Assembly (NCBI GenBank): GCA_022791875.1 | Contig: JAAVZX010000028.1 | Location: 1 to 64,000 of the forward strand | DNA length: 64,000 nt | Source: Oscillibacter sp. | GTDB lineage: Bacteria > Bacillota > Clostridia > Oscillospirales > Oscillospiraceae | Reading direction: 5' to 3' | Shown here: in pieces, positions 1 to 8,276 of the stretch | Position numbering within the stretch: the first letter of the stretch is position 1 | How the letters are laid out: every line of letters begins with the position of its first letter | The notes under the pieces: model-generated | Seen by the model: the letters and a program-made list of their open reading frames with translations, nothing else | What the model was told of the DNA's origin: nothing | Database searches by the model: none | Position numbers and translations under genes: made by a program

Positions 1-840
1 GGTGCGGGGGTCCTTCAGCTCGGGGAACTCCCGCAGAACGTCGGTCATCTCGTTGCCCCGCTCGCCGCAGCCGATGTAGACCACGATGTCCACGTCGGAC
101 CACTTGGCCAACTGGTGCTGCACGACGGTCTTGCCGGAGCCGAAGGGGCCGGGAACGGCGGCGGTGCCGCCCTTGGCGATGGGGAACATGGTGTCAATGA
201 TCCGCTGGCCGGAGCACAGGGGCTTGACGGGGGGATATTTCTTCTCGTAGGGCCGCCCGATACGGACGGGCCACTTCTGGGTCATGGTCAGGGGCACGTC
301 TTTGCCGTCCTCCGTGGTCAGCACGGCCACGGTTTCGGTGACGTTGTAGCTGCCGCTGCTGATGCTCTTGATGGTGCCCTTCAAGGTGGGCGGAACCATG
401 ATTTTGTGGAGCACCACCGGCGTCTCAGGCACAGTGCCGATGACGTCGCCGCCAACGACTTTATCGCCAGCCTTCACAACGGCGGTGAACTCCCATTTCT
501 TCTCATGGTCCAGGGGCGAAACCTCGACGCCGCGGGTGATATTCGCGCCGACCTTCTCCACGATCTTCTCCAGAGGCCGCTGAATGCCGTCGTAAATGCC
601 CTCGATCATGCCGGGTCCCAGCTCGACGCTCATAGGCGCGCCGGTGGTCTCGACGACAGCGCCGGGGCCGAGTCCGGAGGTCTCCTCGTAGACCTGGATC
701 GAGGCGGCGTCGCCCTTCATGGTGAGGATTTCGCCGATCAGGCGCTGGGGGCCGACGCGGACCACGTCGGACATATTGGCGTCCGAAAGTCCAGTCGCAA
801 CCACCAGCGGCCCGGAAACTTTAACAACTTTGCCGCTCAA
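1..840 (-). CDS. ntpA: V-type ATP synthase subunit A (catalytic), C-terminus outside window
   Basis: Catalytic A subunit of the V/A-type ATPase, the nucleotide-hydrolysing part of the cytoplasmic V1 head. Only the first 280 codons lie in the window; the gene runs off the left edge. The frame starts at a TTG codon at 838-840 with an AGAAGG ribosome site eight bases upstream, and gives the expected N-terminal beta-barrel (SGKVVKVSGPLVVATGL). The P-loop GPFGSGKT is at residues 231-238 and is followed by IGCGERGNEMTDVL, a signature of this subunit. Subunits B and D are expected beyond the edge. Unlike the tightly packed genes upstream, it is separated from ntpG by 291 bases filled with hairpin repeats. 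Confidence 0.97.
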   Translation of the reverse strand, partial: MSGKVVKVSGPLVVATGLSDANMSDVVRVGPQRLIGEILTMKGDAASIQVYEETSGLGPGAVVETTGAPMSVELGPGMIEGIYDGIQRPLEKIVEKVGANITRGVEVSPLDHEKKWEFTAVVKAGDKVVGGDVIGTVPETPVVLHKIMVPPTLKGTIKSISSGSYNVTETVAVLTTEDGKDVPLTMTQKWPVRIGRPYEKKYPPVKPLCSGQRIIDTMFPIAKGGTAAVPGPFGSGKTVVQHQLAKWSDVDIVVYIGCGERGNEMTDVLREFPELKDPRT

Positions 841-1131
841 TAGTAAAACCCTTCTTTCCGCGAAAATTGTGCGCAGCCCGGCCCCGGGGCTCTGCCCCGG
901 ACCCCGCCACCTTTGAAAAGGTGGACGAAACTTTTAACTTTTGGCTGCGCCGCTGAGACTATTTTCTTGGATTCGCAGTACGCACCCTCCCGCACCGTCC
1001 GAAAAATCCCGTCCCAAAAGTGCCTCAGCGCTTTTGGGACCAATCCCGCACGGCACTTACAATAGAGCGCGTATGAAAGCTCTTTTCGGTTCCTTTTCTC
1101 TCGAGAAAAGGAACCCGCCGGAGGCCCCCCG
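841..1131. repeat. Hairpin-rich spacer inside the ntp operon
   Basis: This 291-base gap between ntpG and ntpA holds no gene. It contains four inverted repeats. CCCCGGGGCTCTGCCCCGG lies near 883-901. CCACCTTTGAAAAGGTGG lies near 905-922. A GTCCCAAAAG/CTTTTGGGAC pair lies near 1012-1041. A 28-base palindrome at 1088-1115 has arms GGTTCCTTTTCTC and GAGAAAAGGAACC. The last is followed by CCGCCGGAGGCCCCCCG, the tail shared with the other modular hairpin repeats of the window. It resembles an inserted element with different hairpins at its two ends; whether it terminates or processes the ntp transcript cannot be told from sequence. Confidence 0.75.
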
Positions 1132-1449
1132 TTAAAGGATGTCCGCGCCCACAGCCCGCTCGATGGCACGCTGGATGTTCGCTTTCCCGATACCGAGGGA
1201 GCCCTGTTTGCCGGGAATCAGGATAATCGCCGGGCGGAGTTCGTCTTTGTAGCGGGAGATAATGTCGTCCATGTCCTTGGCGAGCTGTTCCGTCAGGTAG
1301 ATGACGGCGCAGTTTTCCTTTGCCAGGTCGCGGACCTTCTCCTTCGCTTCGCTTACGCTCGCTACGGGGTACGTGTCCAGGCCCAGGGCGCGGAAGCCCA
1401 TGACCGACTCCCAGTCGCCTACGGCGGCAATCTGATAGGTTGTAGCCAT
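1132..1449 (-). CDS. ntpG: V-type ATP synthase subunit F (NtpG)
   Basis: Small soluble F subunit of the V-ATPase central stalk, 105 residues, usual length for the family. The start chosen is MATTYQIAAVGDWESVMGF at 1449, the normal family start, with GAGG six bases upstream; an in-frame extension upstream has no support. Typical features are the N-terminal Rossmann-like segment (IAAVGDWESVMGFRALGL), the central VIYLTEQLAKDM and the C-terminal IQRAIERAVGADIL. It lies 16 bases downstream of ntpC, and the next gene, ntpA, comes only after a repeat-filled gap. Confidence 0.95.
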   Translation of the reverse strand: MATTYQIAAVGDWESVMGFRALGLDTYPVASVSEAKEKVRDLAKENCAVIYLTEQLAKDMDDIISRYKDELRPAIILIPGKQGSLGIGKANIQRAIERAVGADIL

Positions 1450-1465
1450 AATGCACCTCACCGCC

Positions 1466-2470
1466 TTACACATACCCGGCTCTCAGCCGGGACCGAATGA
1501 CCTCCGCAGGGAGACCCGCGCCGCGGCCCATCAGAAGAATCCGGATGTTCGTGTACTCCGTCTCCCTAGCCGCCAGGTAGCCCACCAGCGGGGCCTCTCC
1601 GAAGGGTACAAACTGCGCGCCCGCCAGATAGTCGCCTACGGCGTCGTCACACAGCTTTTCAAACTCCGTCAGAGCGCCGCCTCTGAGGGCCTCCGCGCCT
1701 GCCTCCGCCGCCGCCTGGAAGGGCGTGGGGCCGTACAGCTCGTTTAAGCCGCTGCCGCCCGCGTTGCCGATGGCAGCGATGGAAGCGGTGTCCACCGTGC
1801 CGCCCTCCAGGAGCACGTTTTTCAGGAAATCCGCAGATTTGCCCATCCGGAGAGTCCGGATCAGGCTGCGGAGGTTGGCGGAGTCAATCTGGACCTGGAC
1901 GTAGCCCGCCAGGAATTCGCTGCCGGTGTCCTCCGCGGTTTTGGCCATCTCCTGATAGCACCAGCGGTCCAGAACCAGGTCGCTGAGCTGGGGGTCCCGG
2001 GTGCTGTCCAGGACTTCCTTGGCCTCCGCCGCGGCATTGGCCAAACCCTCGGGCAGATTCTCCGTCCGTCCGGACTGGACGGCGTCTAAGAGCTCTGCCG
2101 CGGGGACGCGGCCCATGTCCATCAGCATCCGCCTGGGGTCCGTGTTCATGGCCTCCGCCTTGAGAATGGCCTTGATATTGTGATAGTCGTATTTCAGCTT
2201 GAAAATGTCGATATACCTGGGGTCCGGCGCGCCGCCGCCCACGTCGGAGAGGGTGGCGTCACGGGCCGCGGAGAGAGCCGCGTCCATGGCCTCCGGATTC
2301 CGGGCGTCCAGCTCGGGGTAGCCGCACTCCTGGAGGATCTTCACAGCTTCCTCGTCCGTGCGGGCCTCCAGGACCTGCTCCATCCGCTCACGGGTCAGAA
2401 GACCCGTCTCCATGGCCTTGATCCGCGCGGAGATTGCCAGGTAATCGGTGTCTTTGATTCTGTCAGCCAA
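1466..2470 (-). CDS. ntpC: V-type ATP synthase subunit C (NtpC)
   Basis: Subunit C (archaeal C / yeast d type), the cone-shaped socket that couples the rotor ring to the central stalk. It has 334 residues, normal for the family. The start is a TTG at 2468-2470 with a strong AAGGAGG seven bases upstream; no ATG nearby fits as well. The protein is mostly helical with the typical DTDYLAISARIKAME start and a RDPQLSDLVLDRWCYQEM middle segment. It sits between ntpE and ntpG in canonical order. Two of the operon's genes (this and ntpA) use TTG, which may lower their yield relative to multi-copy subunits; that is inference. Confidence 0.95.
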   Translation of the reverse strand: MADRIKDTDYLAISARIKAMETGLLTRERMEQVLEARTDEEAVKILQECGYPELDARNPEAMDAALSAARDATLSDVGGGAPDPRYIDIFKLKYDYHNIKAILKAEAMNTDPRRMLMDMGRVPAAELLDAVQSGRTENLPEGLANAAAEAKEVLDSTRDPQLSDLVLDRWCYQEMAKTAEDTGSEFLAGYVQVQIDSANLRSLIRTLRMGKSADFLKNVLLEGGTVDTASIAAIGNAGGSGLNELYGPTPFQAAAEAGAEALRGGALTEFEKLCDDAVGDYLAGAQFVPFGEAPLVGYLAARETEYTNIRILLMGRGAGLPAEVIRSRLRAGYV

Positions 2471-2485
2471 GACACTTCCTCCTTG

Positions 2486-3073
2486 TCATCCCTCCGGGAA
2501 CAGCTTTTTCACCACCGCTCCCGCAGTCTCCGCCTTTTGCAGGCGGACCAGGGTGTCGAATGCGCAGTTGACCTCCACGTTTTCCGCCCGGAGGATGAAG
2601 CCGCCCTGAATGGGGCGCGTCTCCTTGGAGAGGGTGAGCTTCTTCCCGGCCTTGTTGGCCTCGTCCACGGCGGCTTTGCCCACCTTCTTGCGGTCCTCGG
2701 GGGAGAAAATCACTTCCTCCTTCCCGGTGGAGGACGCCTCGCAGAGCAGCGCGGCCAGGACCTTCACGTACTGGTCCTCGGGCATGGCACAGAGCTTTTT
2801 CAGGGCCAGGGCGTAGGCCCGCTCCACCATCTCCTGCTTCGCCGCCAGGGCCAGCTTCCGGGCCTCCATCTGGGCGGTGCTCTCCAGGCGCTCCTCCCGC
2901 TCGGCGGCGGCTTTCCGGTTCTTCGCGGCCAGATCCGCCGCCTCGGCGTCGGCCTGGGCCTGGTACTTGGCGGTGATCTTCGCCGCCTCCGCCTTGGCCT
3001 CGCCTAGGACGCGGTCGATTTCGGCCTGGGCGTCGGCGGTGATGCGCTGGGTGATTTTATCAATTCCGTTCAT
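2486..3073 (-). CDS. ntpE: V-type ATP synthase subunit E (NtpE)
   Basis: Peripheral-stalk subunit E, 195 residues. The first two thirds form a long charged coiled coil (MNGIDKITQRITADAQAEID onward, rich in Ala, Glu and Lys), followed by a C-terminal globular part, the normal architecture. Start at 3073 (MNGIDKI) is chosen because it has AAGGGG seven bases upstream; an in-frame start ten codons earlier lacks a ribosome site and would overlap ntpK. With ntpF it forms the EG stator that holds V1 against Vo. Confidence 0.93.
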   Translation of the reverse strand: MNGIDKITQRITADAQAEIDRVLGEAKAEAAKITAKYQAQADAEAADLAAKNRKAAAEREERLESTAQMEARKLALAAKQEMVERAYALALKKLCAMPEDQYVKVLAALLCEASSTGKEEVIFSPEDRKKVGKAAVDEANKAGKKLTLSKETRPIQGGFILRAENVEVNCAFDTLVRLQKAETAGAVVKKLFPEG

Positions 3074-3099
3074 GTCAAATCCCCTTTCCGCGGGGTCAA

Positions 3100-3621
<522 letters not shown>

Positions 3622-5565
3622 TTATTTTTCGATGTCTACATACTTGGGGGTGATATCCAAAGGACGGAAGGGCCTGCCGCCGTCCTCATAGAACCGTCCG
3701 AAGAACTCCAGGCACTGGAGGCGCATGTCGTGGACATAGCAGCCCAGGATGTTCAGCGCGAAGTTCAGGGCATTGCCGATGATGGCAATGATGATAAAGG
3801 GGATGATGTGGCCCGTCATGGCGCCCAGCTGGTTGAAGACCTGGGCCACCACGGCCCCCGCCAGCATCAGGGCCATCAGGCGGGAGTAGGAGAGGATATC
3901 GCTGAAATAACCGGTGATGCCGTTGTACAGGGAGCCGAAGATGCCGGTCACAATGCCGAAGCCCTTCTTCCCGTAGCCCTGGGTCAGCACCAGAATCACC
4001 AGGGCGGCAATGAGGCCCATGCTCACGTTGCCAATGGCGAAGCCGATGCCCGCCGCGATGAAGGCCAGGAACCACGCGCCCTCGCCGCAGAGGGCCGACA
4101 TGGCCTCTCCCCGCCGGAACTTCATGACCATGCTGACGATCATGCCCGTGAACACCTGGACCACGCCCAGGATCAGCGCGCCGATCAGCACGGGGACCGC
4201 GTCGCTCAGGGGATCGAAGGCCGACCAGAGGGGCACGGACTTGGGGTCCACCCCGGTGAGCAGACCCCGGATCTGGGGAATCAGGTCCCCGAAGAAGCCG
4301 CCGGTCAGGGCCCCCCAGATGAAGGTGGACACGCCGCACAGGCCCATCAGGGGGATCATATAGCGCATGGTGGCCCCGTTGGGCTTCGCCTTCCACATGA
4401 TGAAGGCCGACAGGCCCATCATGATCAGGCCGTAGCCCATGTCCGCCATCATCATGCCGTAGAACAGGATGAAGAAGGGGGCCATGAGGGGGTTGGGGTC
4501 CACGGTGCCGTAGGCGGGGAGGGAGTACATGTCCGTCACCATGTTCAGGGGCTTTGTGAACCAGTTGTTTTTCAGGTGGACGGGGACCTCGGGGATCTCG
4601 TCCTCCGCCGGGTCCGACGCCTCCCAGGCGCAGCCGTATTGATCCAGCAGGGCCTGCACCTGTGCAAGGTTTTCCGCCGGGGCCCAGCCCTCGAAGAAGA
4701 GGATGGTGCCGTCGGTCATGAGGCGCTCGGCGTTTTCGTTCTTCACCGCCTCGGCGGTGAGGCGGTCCACATAGATTTTCAGGTCCTCATACTCCTTGGC
4801 CGCGCCCGCAATGGCCGCTTCCGACTCGCTGCGCTGCTTCCGGTTCTCCGCCAGGGCCTGGTCCAGGGCGGCGATGTTCTCCGCCGCGGTGCCGGTGAGG
4901 CCCTGGAAGACGGTGACGCTGAAGCCGTGGGGCCGCAGGAGTTCCAGGGCCTTTTCCTCGTCCTCCTTATGGCAGGCCAGAAGGCAGCAGGTCTGCTGCC
5001 GGTCCTGGCTGACGGTCAGGAGCTCCGCCGCTAGGTCGGCCCCCGCCAGGGCGTTGGCCGCGCTCTGCACGTCCGCGCCGCCGGGCAGGACCCCCAGGCG
5101 GAACACCGCGTGGGCCGTGCCGGAGAGCTCCAGGGGCATGTCCAGAGAGGCCCAGGGTTCCAGGGAGGCCCGGCGGCTCAGGAGCCGTCCCTCCTCCCCC
5201 TGGAGGCGGGCGATCTTTTGCAGGACTTCGTTGACGGTCTGCGTCACCTCATGGGGCCACTTCACGGCCTCCTCGTCCAGGAAGTCCGCCTTGGAGAGCT
5301 GCTTCCGTGGGGTGAACATGCTGTCCTTGATCTCTCCGTAGCGCCTGAGGGCCTCCAGGGCGGCGTTGGCGGCGGAGAGCTCGGACCTGGTTTCCGTCAG
5401 GCGGGAGGACTCCCGCTGGAGCAGGGCGGCCCAGGCGGGGTCCGCCAGGCGGTCCTCCGGGTCCCGCACCTCCACACAGCCCAGGCGCAGAAGTTCCTCC
5501 AGCAGCGCCTCCCTCTGGCTGGCCATGGCCATGACGCGGAGCTTTTTCATTTTTACAATGGCCAT
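3622..5565 (-). CDS. ntpI: V-type ATP synthase subunit I (NtpI)
   Basis: Stator membrane subunit of the V-ATPase, 647 residues. The N-terminal half (about 1-310) is soluble and partly coiled-coil; the C-terminal half has about seven to eight transmembrane segments. The segment SDILSYSRLMALMLAGAVVA carries the conserved arginine that faces the rotor ring and is required for ion translocation. The start codon follows the ntpF stop by a single base, so the two are probably translationally coupled. Length and order (ntpF-ntpI-ntpK) are canonical. Confidence 0.96.
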   Translation of the reverse strand: MAIVKMKKLRVMAMASQREALLEELLRLGCVEVRDPEDRLADPAWAALLQRESSRLTETRSELSAANAALEALRRYGEIKDSMFTPRKQLSKADFLDEEAVKWPHEVTQTVNEVLQKIARLQGEEGRLLSRRASLEPWASLDMPLELSGTAHAVFRLGVLPGGADVQSAANALAGADLAAELLTVSQDRQQTCCLLACHKEDEEKALELLRPHGFSVTVFQGLTGTAAENIAALDQALAENRKQRSESEAAIAGAAKEYEDLKIYVDRLTAEAVKNENAERLMTDGTILFFEGWAPAENLAQVQALLDQYGCAWEASDPAEDEIPEVPVHLKNNWFTKPLNMVTDMYSLPAYGTVDPNPLMAPFFILFYGMMMADMGYGLIMMGLSAFIMWKAKPNGATMRYMIPLMGLCGVSTFIWGALTGGFFGDLIPQIRGLLTGVDPKSVPLWSAFDPLSDAVPVLIGALILGVVQVFTGMIVSMVMKFRRGEAMSALCGEGAWFLAFIAAGIGFAIGNVSMGLIAALVILVLTQGYGKKGFGIVTGIFGSLYNGITGYFSDILSYSRLMALMLAGAVVAQVFNQLGAMTGHIIPFIIIAIIGNALNFALNILGCYVHDMRLQCLEFFGRFYEDGGRPFRPLDITPKYVDIEK

Positions 5566-5566
5566 T

Positions 5567-5881
5567 TCAGTGCTTCACAACCCTTCCGACAATAAACTCT
5601 GCCGCCTCCTCCAGGCGTTTTTCCGCCGCCCTGCGGAGGGCGTCCGCGTCCTGTCCGGCGGCGCGGGCAATCTCTTCGGCCCGCTTGGCGGCTTTTTCCT
5701 CCGCCTGGCGCAGGAGGGCCTTCCCGCTCTCCGCGGCCTCGGCCCGGGTCCGCTGGAGGAGGGCCAGGCCGTCTTTCTCCGCGCCGGAGACGATCTGCCG
5801 CGCCTCCGCTTCCGCGGCCGTCCGGCGCTCCCGGACTTCGCCTTCGACCTTGCTTACCTTCTCGACTGCTTCTAGGGACAT
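5567..5881 (-). CDS. ntpF: V-type ATP synthase peripheral stalk subunit G/H (NtpF)
   Basis: First gene of the V-ATPase operon. The 104-residue product is one long charged helix (alternating Ala, Glu, Arg, Lys, almost no Pro or Gly), as expected for the G/H subunit that pairs with NtpE in the peripheral stalk. The start follows a GAAGGTG ribosome site. A consensus promoter (5987-6015, reverse strand) lies about 100 bases upstream, so the whole ntp operon is probably read from here. Confidence 0.9.
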   Translation of the reverse strand: MSLEAVEKVSKVEGEVRERRTAAEAEARQIVSGAEKDGLALLQRTRAEAAESGKALLRQAEEKAAKRAEEIARAAGQDADALRRAAEKRLEEAAEFIVGRVVKH

Positions 5882-5986
5882 CCGTTTTCACCTTCTCTCT
5901 TCATACAGAACCATAGACCCGCCGCCGGGGACGGGCACAGATCGCCCCCTCCCCGCGCATCGGGCCTTATGGCTGTTACACCCGCT

Positions 5987-6015
5987 ATTATAGAGCATTC
6001 CGTTCCCCTTTGCAA
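5987..6015 (-). promoter_or_regulatory. Promoter of the V-ATPase operon
   Basis: Reverse-strand TTGCAA (6010-6015), 17-base spacer, perfect TATAAT (5987-5992). The expected transcript begins near 5980, about 100 bases before ntpF. The leader (5882-5980) holds no recognisable riboswitch. Confidence 0.85.
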
Positions 6016-6116
6016 GGGAATCTTTTCATAAATTTACCCCCGGAAAAAACGGGGGCCATGTCAGAGAAAGCGACTTTTTCTCCCGGTCTCTCCGCCGGAA
6101 AAAAGCGGAATTGGCC

Positions 6117-6145
6117 TTTGCATTTCCCGGAAGCTGTGGTATACT
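6117..6145 (+). promoter_or_regulatory. Promoter of niaR
   Basis: TTTGCA (6117-6122), 17-base spacer, TATACT (6140-6145). The predicted transcript start near 6152 leaves a short leader carrying the AAAGGGGG ribosome site used by the ATG at 6175. An autoregulatory site would be expected here, but I see no clear palindrome. Confidence 0.75.
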
Positions 6146-6174
6146 GTCGGTAAGGCATGAAAGGGGGCGCTGTC

Positions 6175-6687
6175 ATGACGGCGGAGGAGCGGCGGGGGGC
6201 CATTCTGGAGATGCTGCGGAGTGCGGAGCGCCCGGTGAGCGCGGGGTGCCTGGCGGAGCGGTTCTCCGTGAGCCGTCAGGTGATCGTGGGGGACGTGGCG
6301 CTGCTGCGGGCTGGGGGCGCGGAGATCTCTGCCACGCCCCGGGGCTACGTCACCGTCCGGCCCCTGCCGGGCCTCCTGCGCACCATCCCCTGCCGCCACG
6401 ACGCCGCGGGCATGGAGGCGGAGCTGAACGCCATGGTGGATCAGGGCTGCGCCGTGCTGGACGTGATCGTCGACCACCCTATCTATGGCCAGCTCACCGG
6501 ACCCCTTCAGCTGGCCAGCCGCTATGACGTGGGGCAGTTCCTGGCCCACTGCGCCGAGTCCGACGCCAGGCCCCTCTCCGACCTCACCGGCGGCGTCCAC
6601 CTCCACACCCTCTCCTGCCCCGGCGAGGACGCGTGGCGGCGGGTCCGGGACGTTTTGCGGGAGCTGGGCGTTCTCTGGGAGGGCTGA
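6175..6687 (+). CDS. niaR: NiaR-type niacin-responsive transcriptional repressor (HTH + 3H domain)
   Basis: DNA-binding regulator of NAD biosynthesis/salvage genes, 170 residues. An N-terminal winged helix (residues 4-60, with VSAGCLAERFSVSRQVIVGD as the helix-turn-helix) is followed by a 3H domain, named for three conserved histidines: His75 in PCRHDAAGM, His101 in VDHPIYGQL and His142/144 in GGVHLHTL. In known members the 3H domain binds nicotinic acid as co-repressor. The ATG at 6175 is preferred over one at 6157 because AAAGGGGG lies before it and the earlier one would be at the transcript's very 5' end. No NAD genes lie nearby, so its targets are elsewhere. Confidence 0.88.
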   Translation: MTAEERRGAILEMLRSAERPVSAGCLAERFSVSRQVIVGDVALLRAGGAEISATPRGYVTVRPLPGLLRTIPCRHDAAGMEAELNAMVDQGCAVLDVIVDHPIYGQLTGPLQLASRYDVGQFLAHCAESDARPLSDLTGGVHLHTLSCPGEDAWRRVRDVLRELGVLWEG

Positions 6688-6725
6688 GGCGCGTTCCGTG
6701 TTCTATGACCGGCTCGGCATGATCA

Positions 6726-7136
6726 TCAATATCTGCCGCCCTTAACCACCAATCTGTCCTGGTACATGTGTAAGCGGCAGGAACGGTGGAAGCATTGAAT
6801 GGGATAATTCTTATAGTCTATCAGCACGATCCCGCTCCGGGCAAAGGAAACGATTTCCTCCGTCCCCTGACCGGCATACATATCGTATCTGTCCAGCATG
6901 ACCAAATCCCTCTTCCCAGGGTCCAGCAGCTTCGCGGGATCGAACGGGGCCGGGTACGCATATGAATCGACGCGTTCCCGGTTCCTCAGCTTTTTGAGCA
7001 GCGAAGCCAGATAGGTTTTGCCGCATGAATCAAGGTTTGAAAACGCGTAAATACCAGGCTCTGAAATGTCTATCTGGATGGAAGGGGTATACTGGCTCAG
7101 GCTGCTCAAATCAATCATAGGACTCTTTTGGCTCAT
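6726..7136 (-). CDS. Hypothetical protein with degenerate P-loop
   Basis: 136 residues, family not recognised. Residues 28-44 (GIYAFSNLDSCGKTYLA) look like a Walker A strand-loop-helix, with SCGKT in place of the canonical glycine-rich loop, and DLVMLDRYD further on fits a Walker B strand, so it may be a small P-loop NTPase-like protein. It overlaps the upstream gene (7111-7587) by 26 bases with GAGGTGG before its ATG, so the two are almost certainly co-translated partners. Base composition is lower in GC than the flanking housekeeping genes, suggesting acquired DNA. No function is assigned. Confidence 0.7.
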   Translation of the reverse strand: MSQKSPMIDLSSLSQYTPSIQIDISEPGIYAFSNLDSCGKTYLASLLKKLRNRERVDSYAYPAPFDPAKLLDPGKRDLVMLDRYDMYAGQGTEEIVSFARSGIVLIDYKNYPIQCFHRSCRLHMYQDRLVVKGGRY

Positions 7137-7587
7137 AGGGGGCCACCTCTATCATATATTCGGCAAATTCGTGCATGGATGTATAGTGCTTTCCCCAGCA
7201 GACAACATCTATTTCGGCATCCTCCAGCTTGCACTCGATGTAATAATTGTCTGCGGGAAGCAGCAGGGCGCCTCTCGTGCAGTTTTTCACAATCTCCCTC
7301 ATGGCCTCATAGTTGATCTCGGCGCCCCACACGATCACATCCGTCCGGTGCCAGAGCGCAAGCGCACCTTTCGTTCCGGTGCTCAAAAACCCACGGGGCA
7401 GGGTGCGGCCAAATCTGTCGATGAACTGTAAATGATCCAGATACTGGCCTTTTTCCACCTCGCGCAGGATGGTTTGATCGTACTCACAGCCATCCAGGCG
7501 GACTTCCATGAACAGGGCTTCGATATCCCGCTCTATGGGCATATCCGGCAGGCTGTTTTTACCCTCAAAGTAGATGTGAAGAGGCAT
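7111..7587 (-). CDS. Hypothetical protein (partner of the degenerate P-loop gene)
   Basis: 158 residues. Start MPLHIYFEGK at 7587 is preferred (GCGAGGTG upstream); a start 14 codons earlier has no ribosome site. Visible features are a beta-rich N-terminus (LHIYFEG), the central LSTGTKGALALWHRTDVIVW and a charged C-terminus that overlaps the next gene. It faintly recalls short IYFGDMP-type proteins (DUF4869), but I cannot confirm that. With 6726-7136 it forms a two-gene unit of lower GC, of the kind often found in defence or immunity cassettes; no toxin or nuclease is adjacent. Confidence 0.7.
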   Translation of the reverse strand: MPLHIYFEGKNSLPDMPIERDIEALFMEVRLDGCEYDQTILREVEKGQYLDHLQFIDRFGRTLPRGFLSTGTKGALALWHRTDVIVWGAEINYEAMREIVKNCTRGALLLPADNYYIECKLEDAEIDVVCWGKHYTSMHEFAEYMIEVAPYEPKESYD

Positions 7588-7698
7588 TTGGCACCTCGCT
7601 TTCTCATTGTCAATCTCCCAATCCGGCATCGTGTTCCCGGATATTTTGCAGGGGCCGGGCTCTGTCCCGGCCTGTTGCCCCGCAAGCCTTTGCCAAAC

Positions 7699-7728
7699 GG
7701 GCGGGCACAGAGGCCCGCCCCTACGGGC
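7699..7728. repeat. GC-rich hairpin repeat, GGGCGGGC/GCCCGCCC-CTACGGG type
   Basis: GGGCGGGCACAGAGGCCCGC followed by CCCTACGGG. On the reverse strand the repeat begins at the end of the membrane-protein gene and supplies its last codons and TAG stop. Related copies are at 11364-11398, 25397-25430 and, more diverged, 27113-27150. Confidence 0.8.
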
Positions 7729-8185
7729 GTGATTTTCTGTAACAGTAAATGGCGCTCAGTACGTCGGCGCAGAAGAAAAATTGCAGGATGATGTTGAGTG
7801 CCACTATTTTCGCGGGAAGGCGGTTTTCTTTGCCGCATCTCAGCAGGCCGCAGATTCCATATGTGGATGTGGACAGCAGGAGCAGACAGTCGAATACCAC
7901 CAGAATCAGAATGATGGGGATCATAACGGCAAAAAGGCCCAAGGAAACCAGGTAAATCAGAAGGAAAATGGGGATATAGCAGACTTTCAGCAGCATACAC
8001 CAGAACAGGATCTGCTTTCCGTTACAGCCCATCCGCAGGAGGAAAAACGCATACAGCGCCCCGAAGAGCATCACCGCGGCAAACGCGATCAGGGCTTCGG
8101 GCCACACCTCCGTATTTCCCGACATATACAGCCCAAACAGCACATAAGGGGCAGTCAGCATAACGATCATGGGCGCTTTTTTCAT
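7721..8185 (-). CDS. Hypothetical membrane protein
   Basis: 154 residues with about four transmembrane segments (around residues 5-24, 31-50, 62-85 and 88-110) and a fifth hydrophobic stretch near 128-145. The family is not recognised. GGGAGG lies nine bases before the ATG. The last three residues and the stop codon fall in the GCCCGTAGGGGCGGGC repeat, so the original C-terminus may have been replaced by repeat insertion. It is read in the same direction as the two hypothetical genes downstream but separated by 133 bases. Confidence 0.7.
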   Translation of the reverse strand: MKKAPMIVMLTAPYVLFGLYMSGNTEVWPEALIAFAAVMLFGALYAFFLLRMGCNGKQILFWCMLLKVCYIPIFLLIYLVSLGLFAVMIPIILILVVFDCLLLLSTSTYGICGLLRCGKENRLPAKIVALNIILQFFFCADVLSAIYCYRKSRP

Positions 8186-8214
8186 GTGCTATAACCTCCC
8201 TGCTTATAGGTTAT

Positions 8215-8260
8215 ATAATCATCAATCATTATCAATTATCCATTATCAATTATCAATTCA
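8215..8260. repeat. AT-rich tract, ATTATCAATTATCAATT type (copy 1)
   Basis: Near-perfect reiteration of ATTATCAATT, ending about ten bases before the galM ribosome site. Inverse orientation relative to the copies at 20911-20946 and 21779-21808, with which it shares the CCATTATCAATT / AATTGATAATGG segment. Very AT-rich against a high-GC background. Confidence 0.8.
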
Positions 8261-8276
8261 AAGGAGTGTTGGAATT

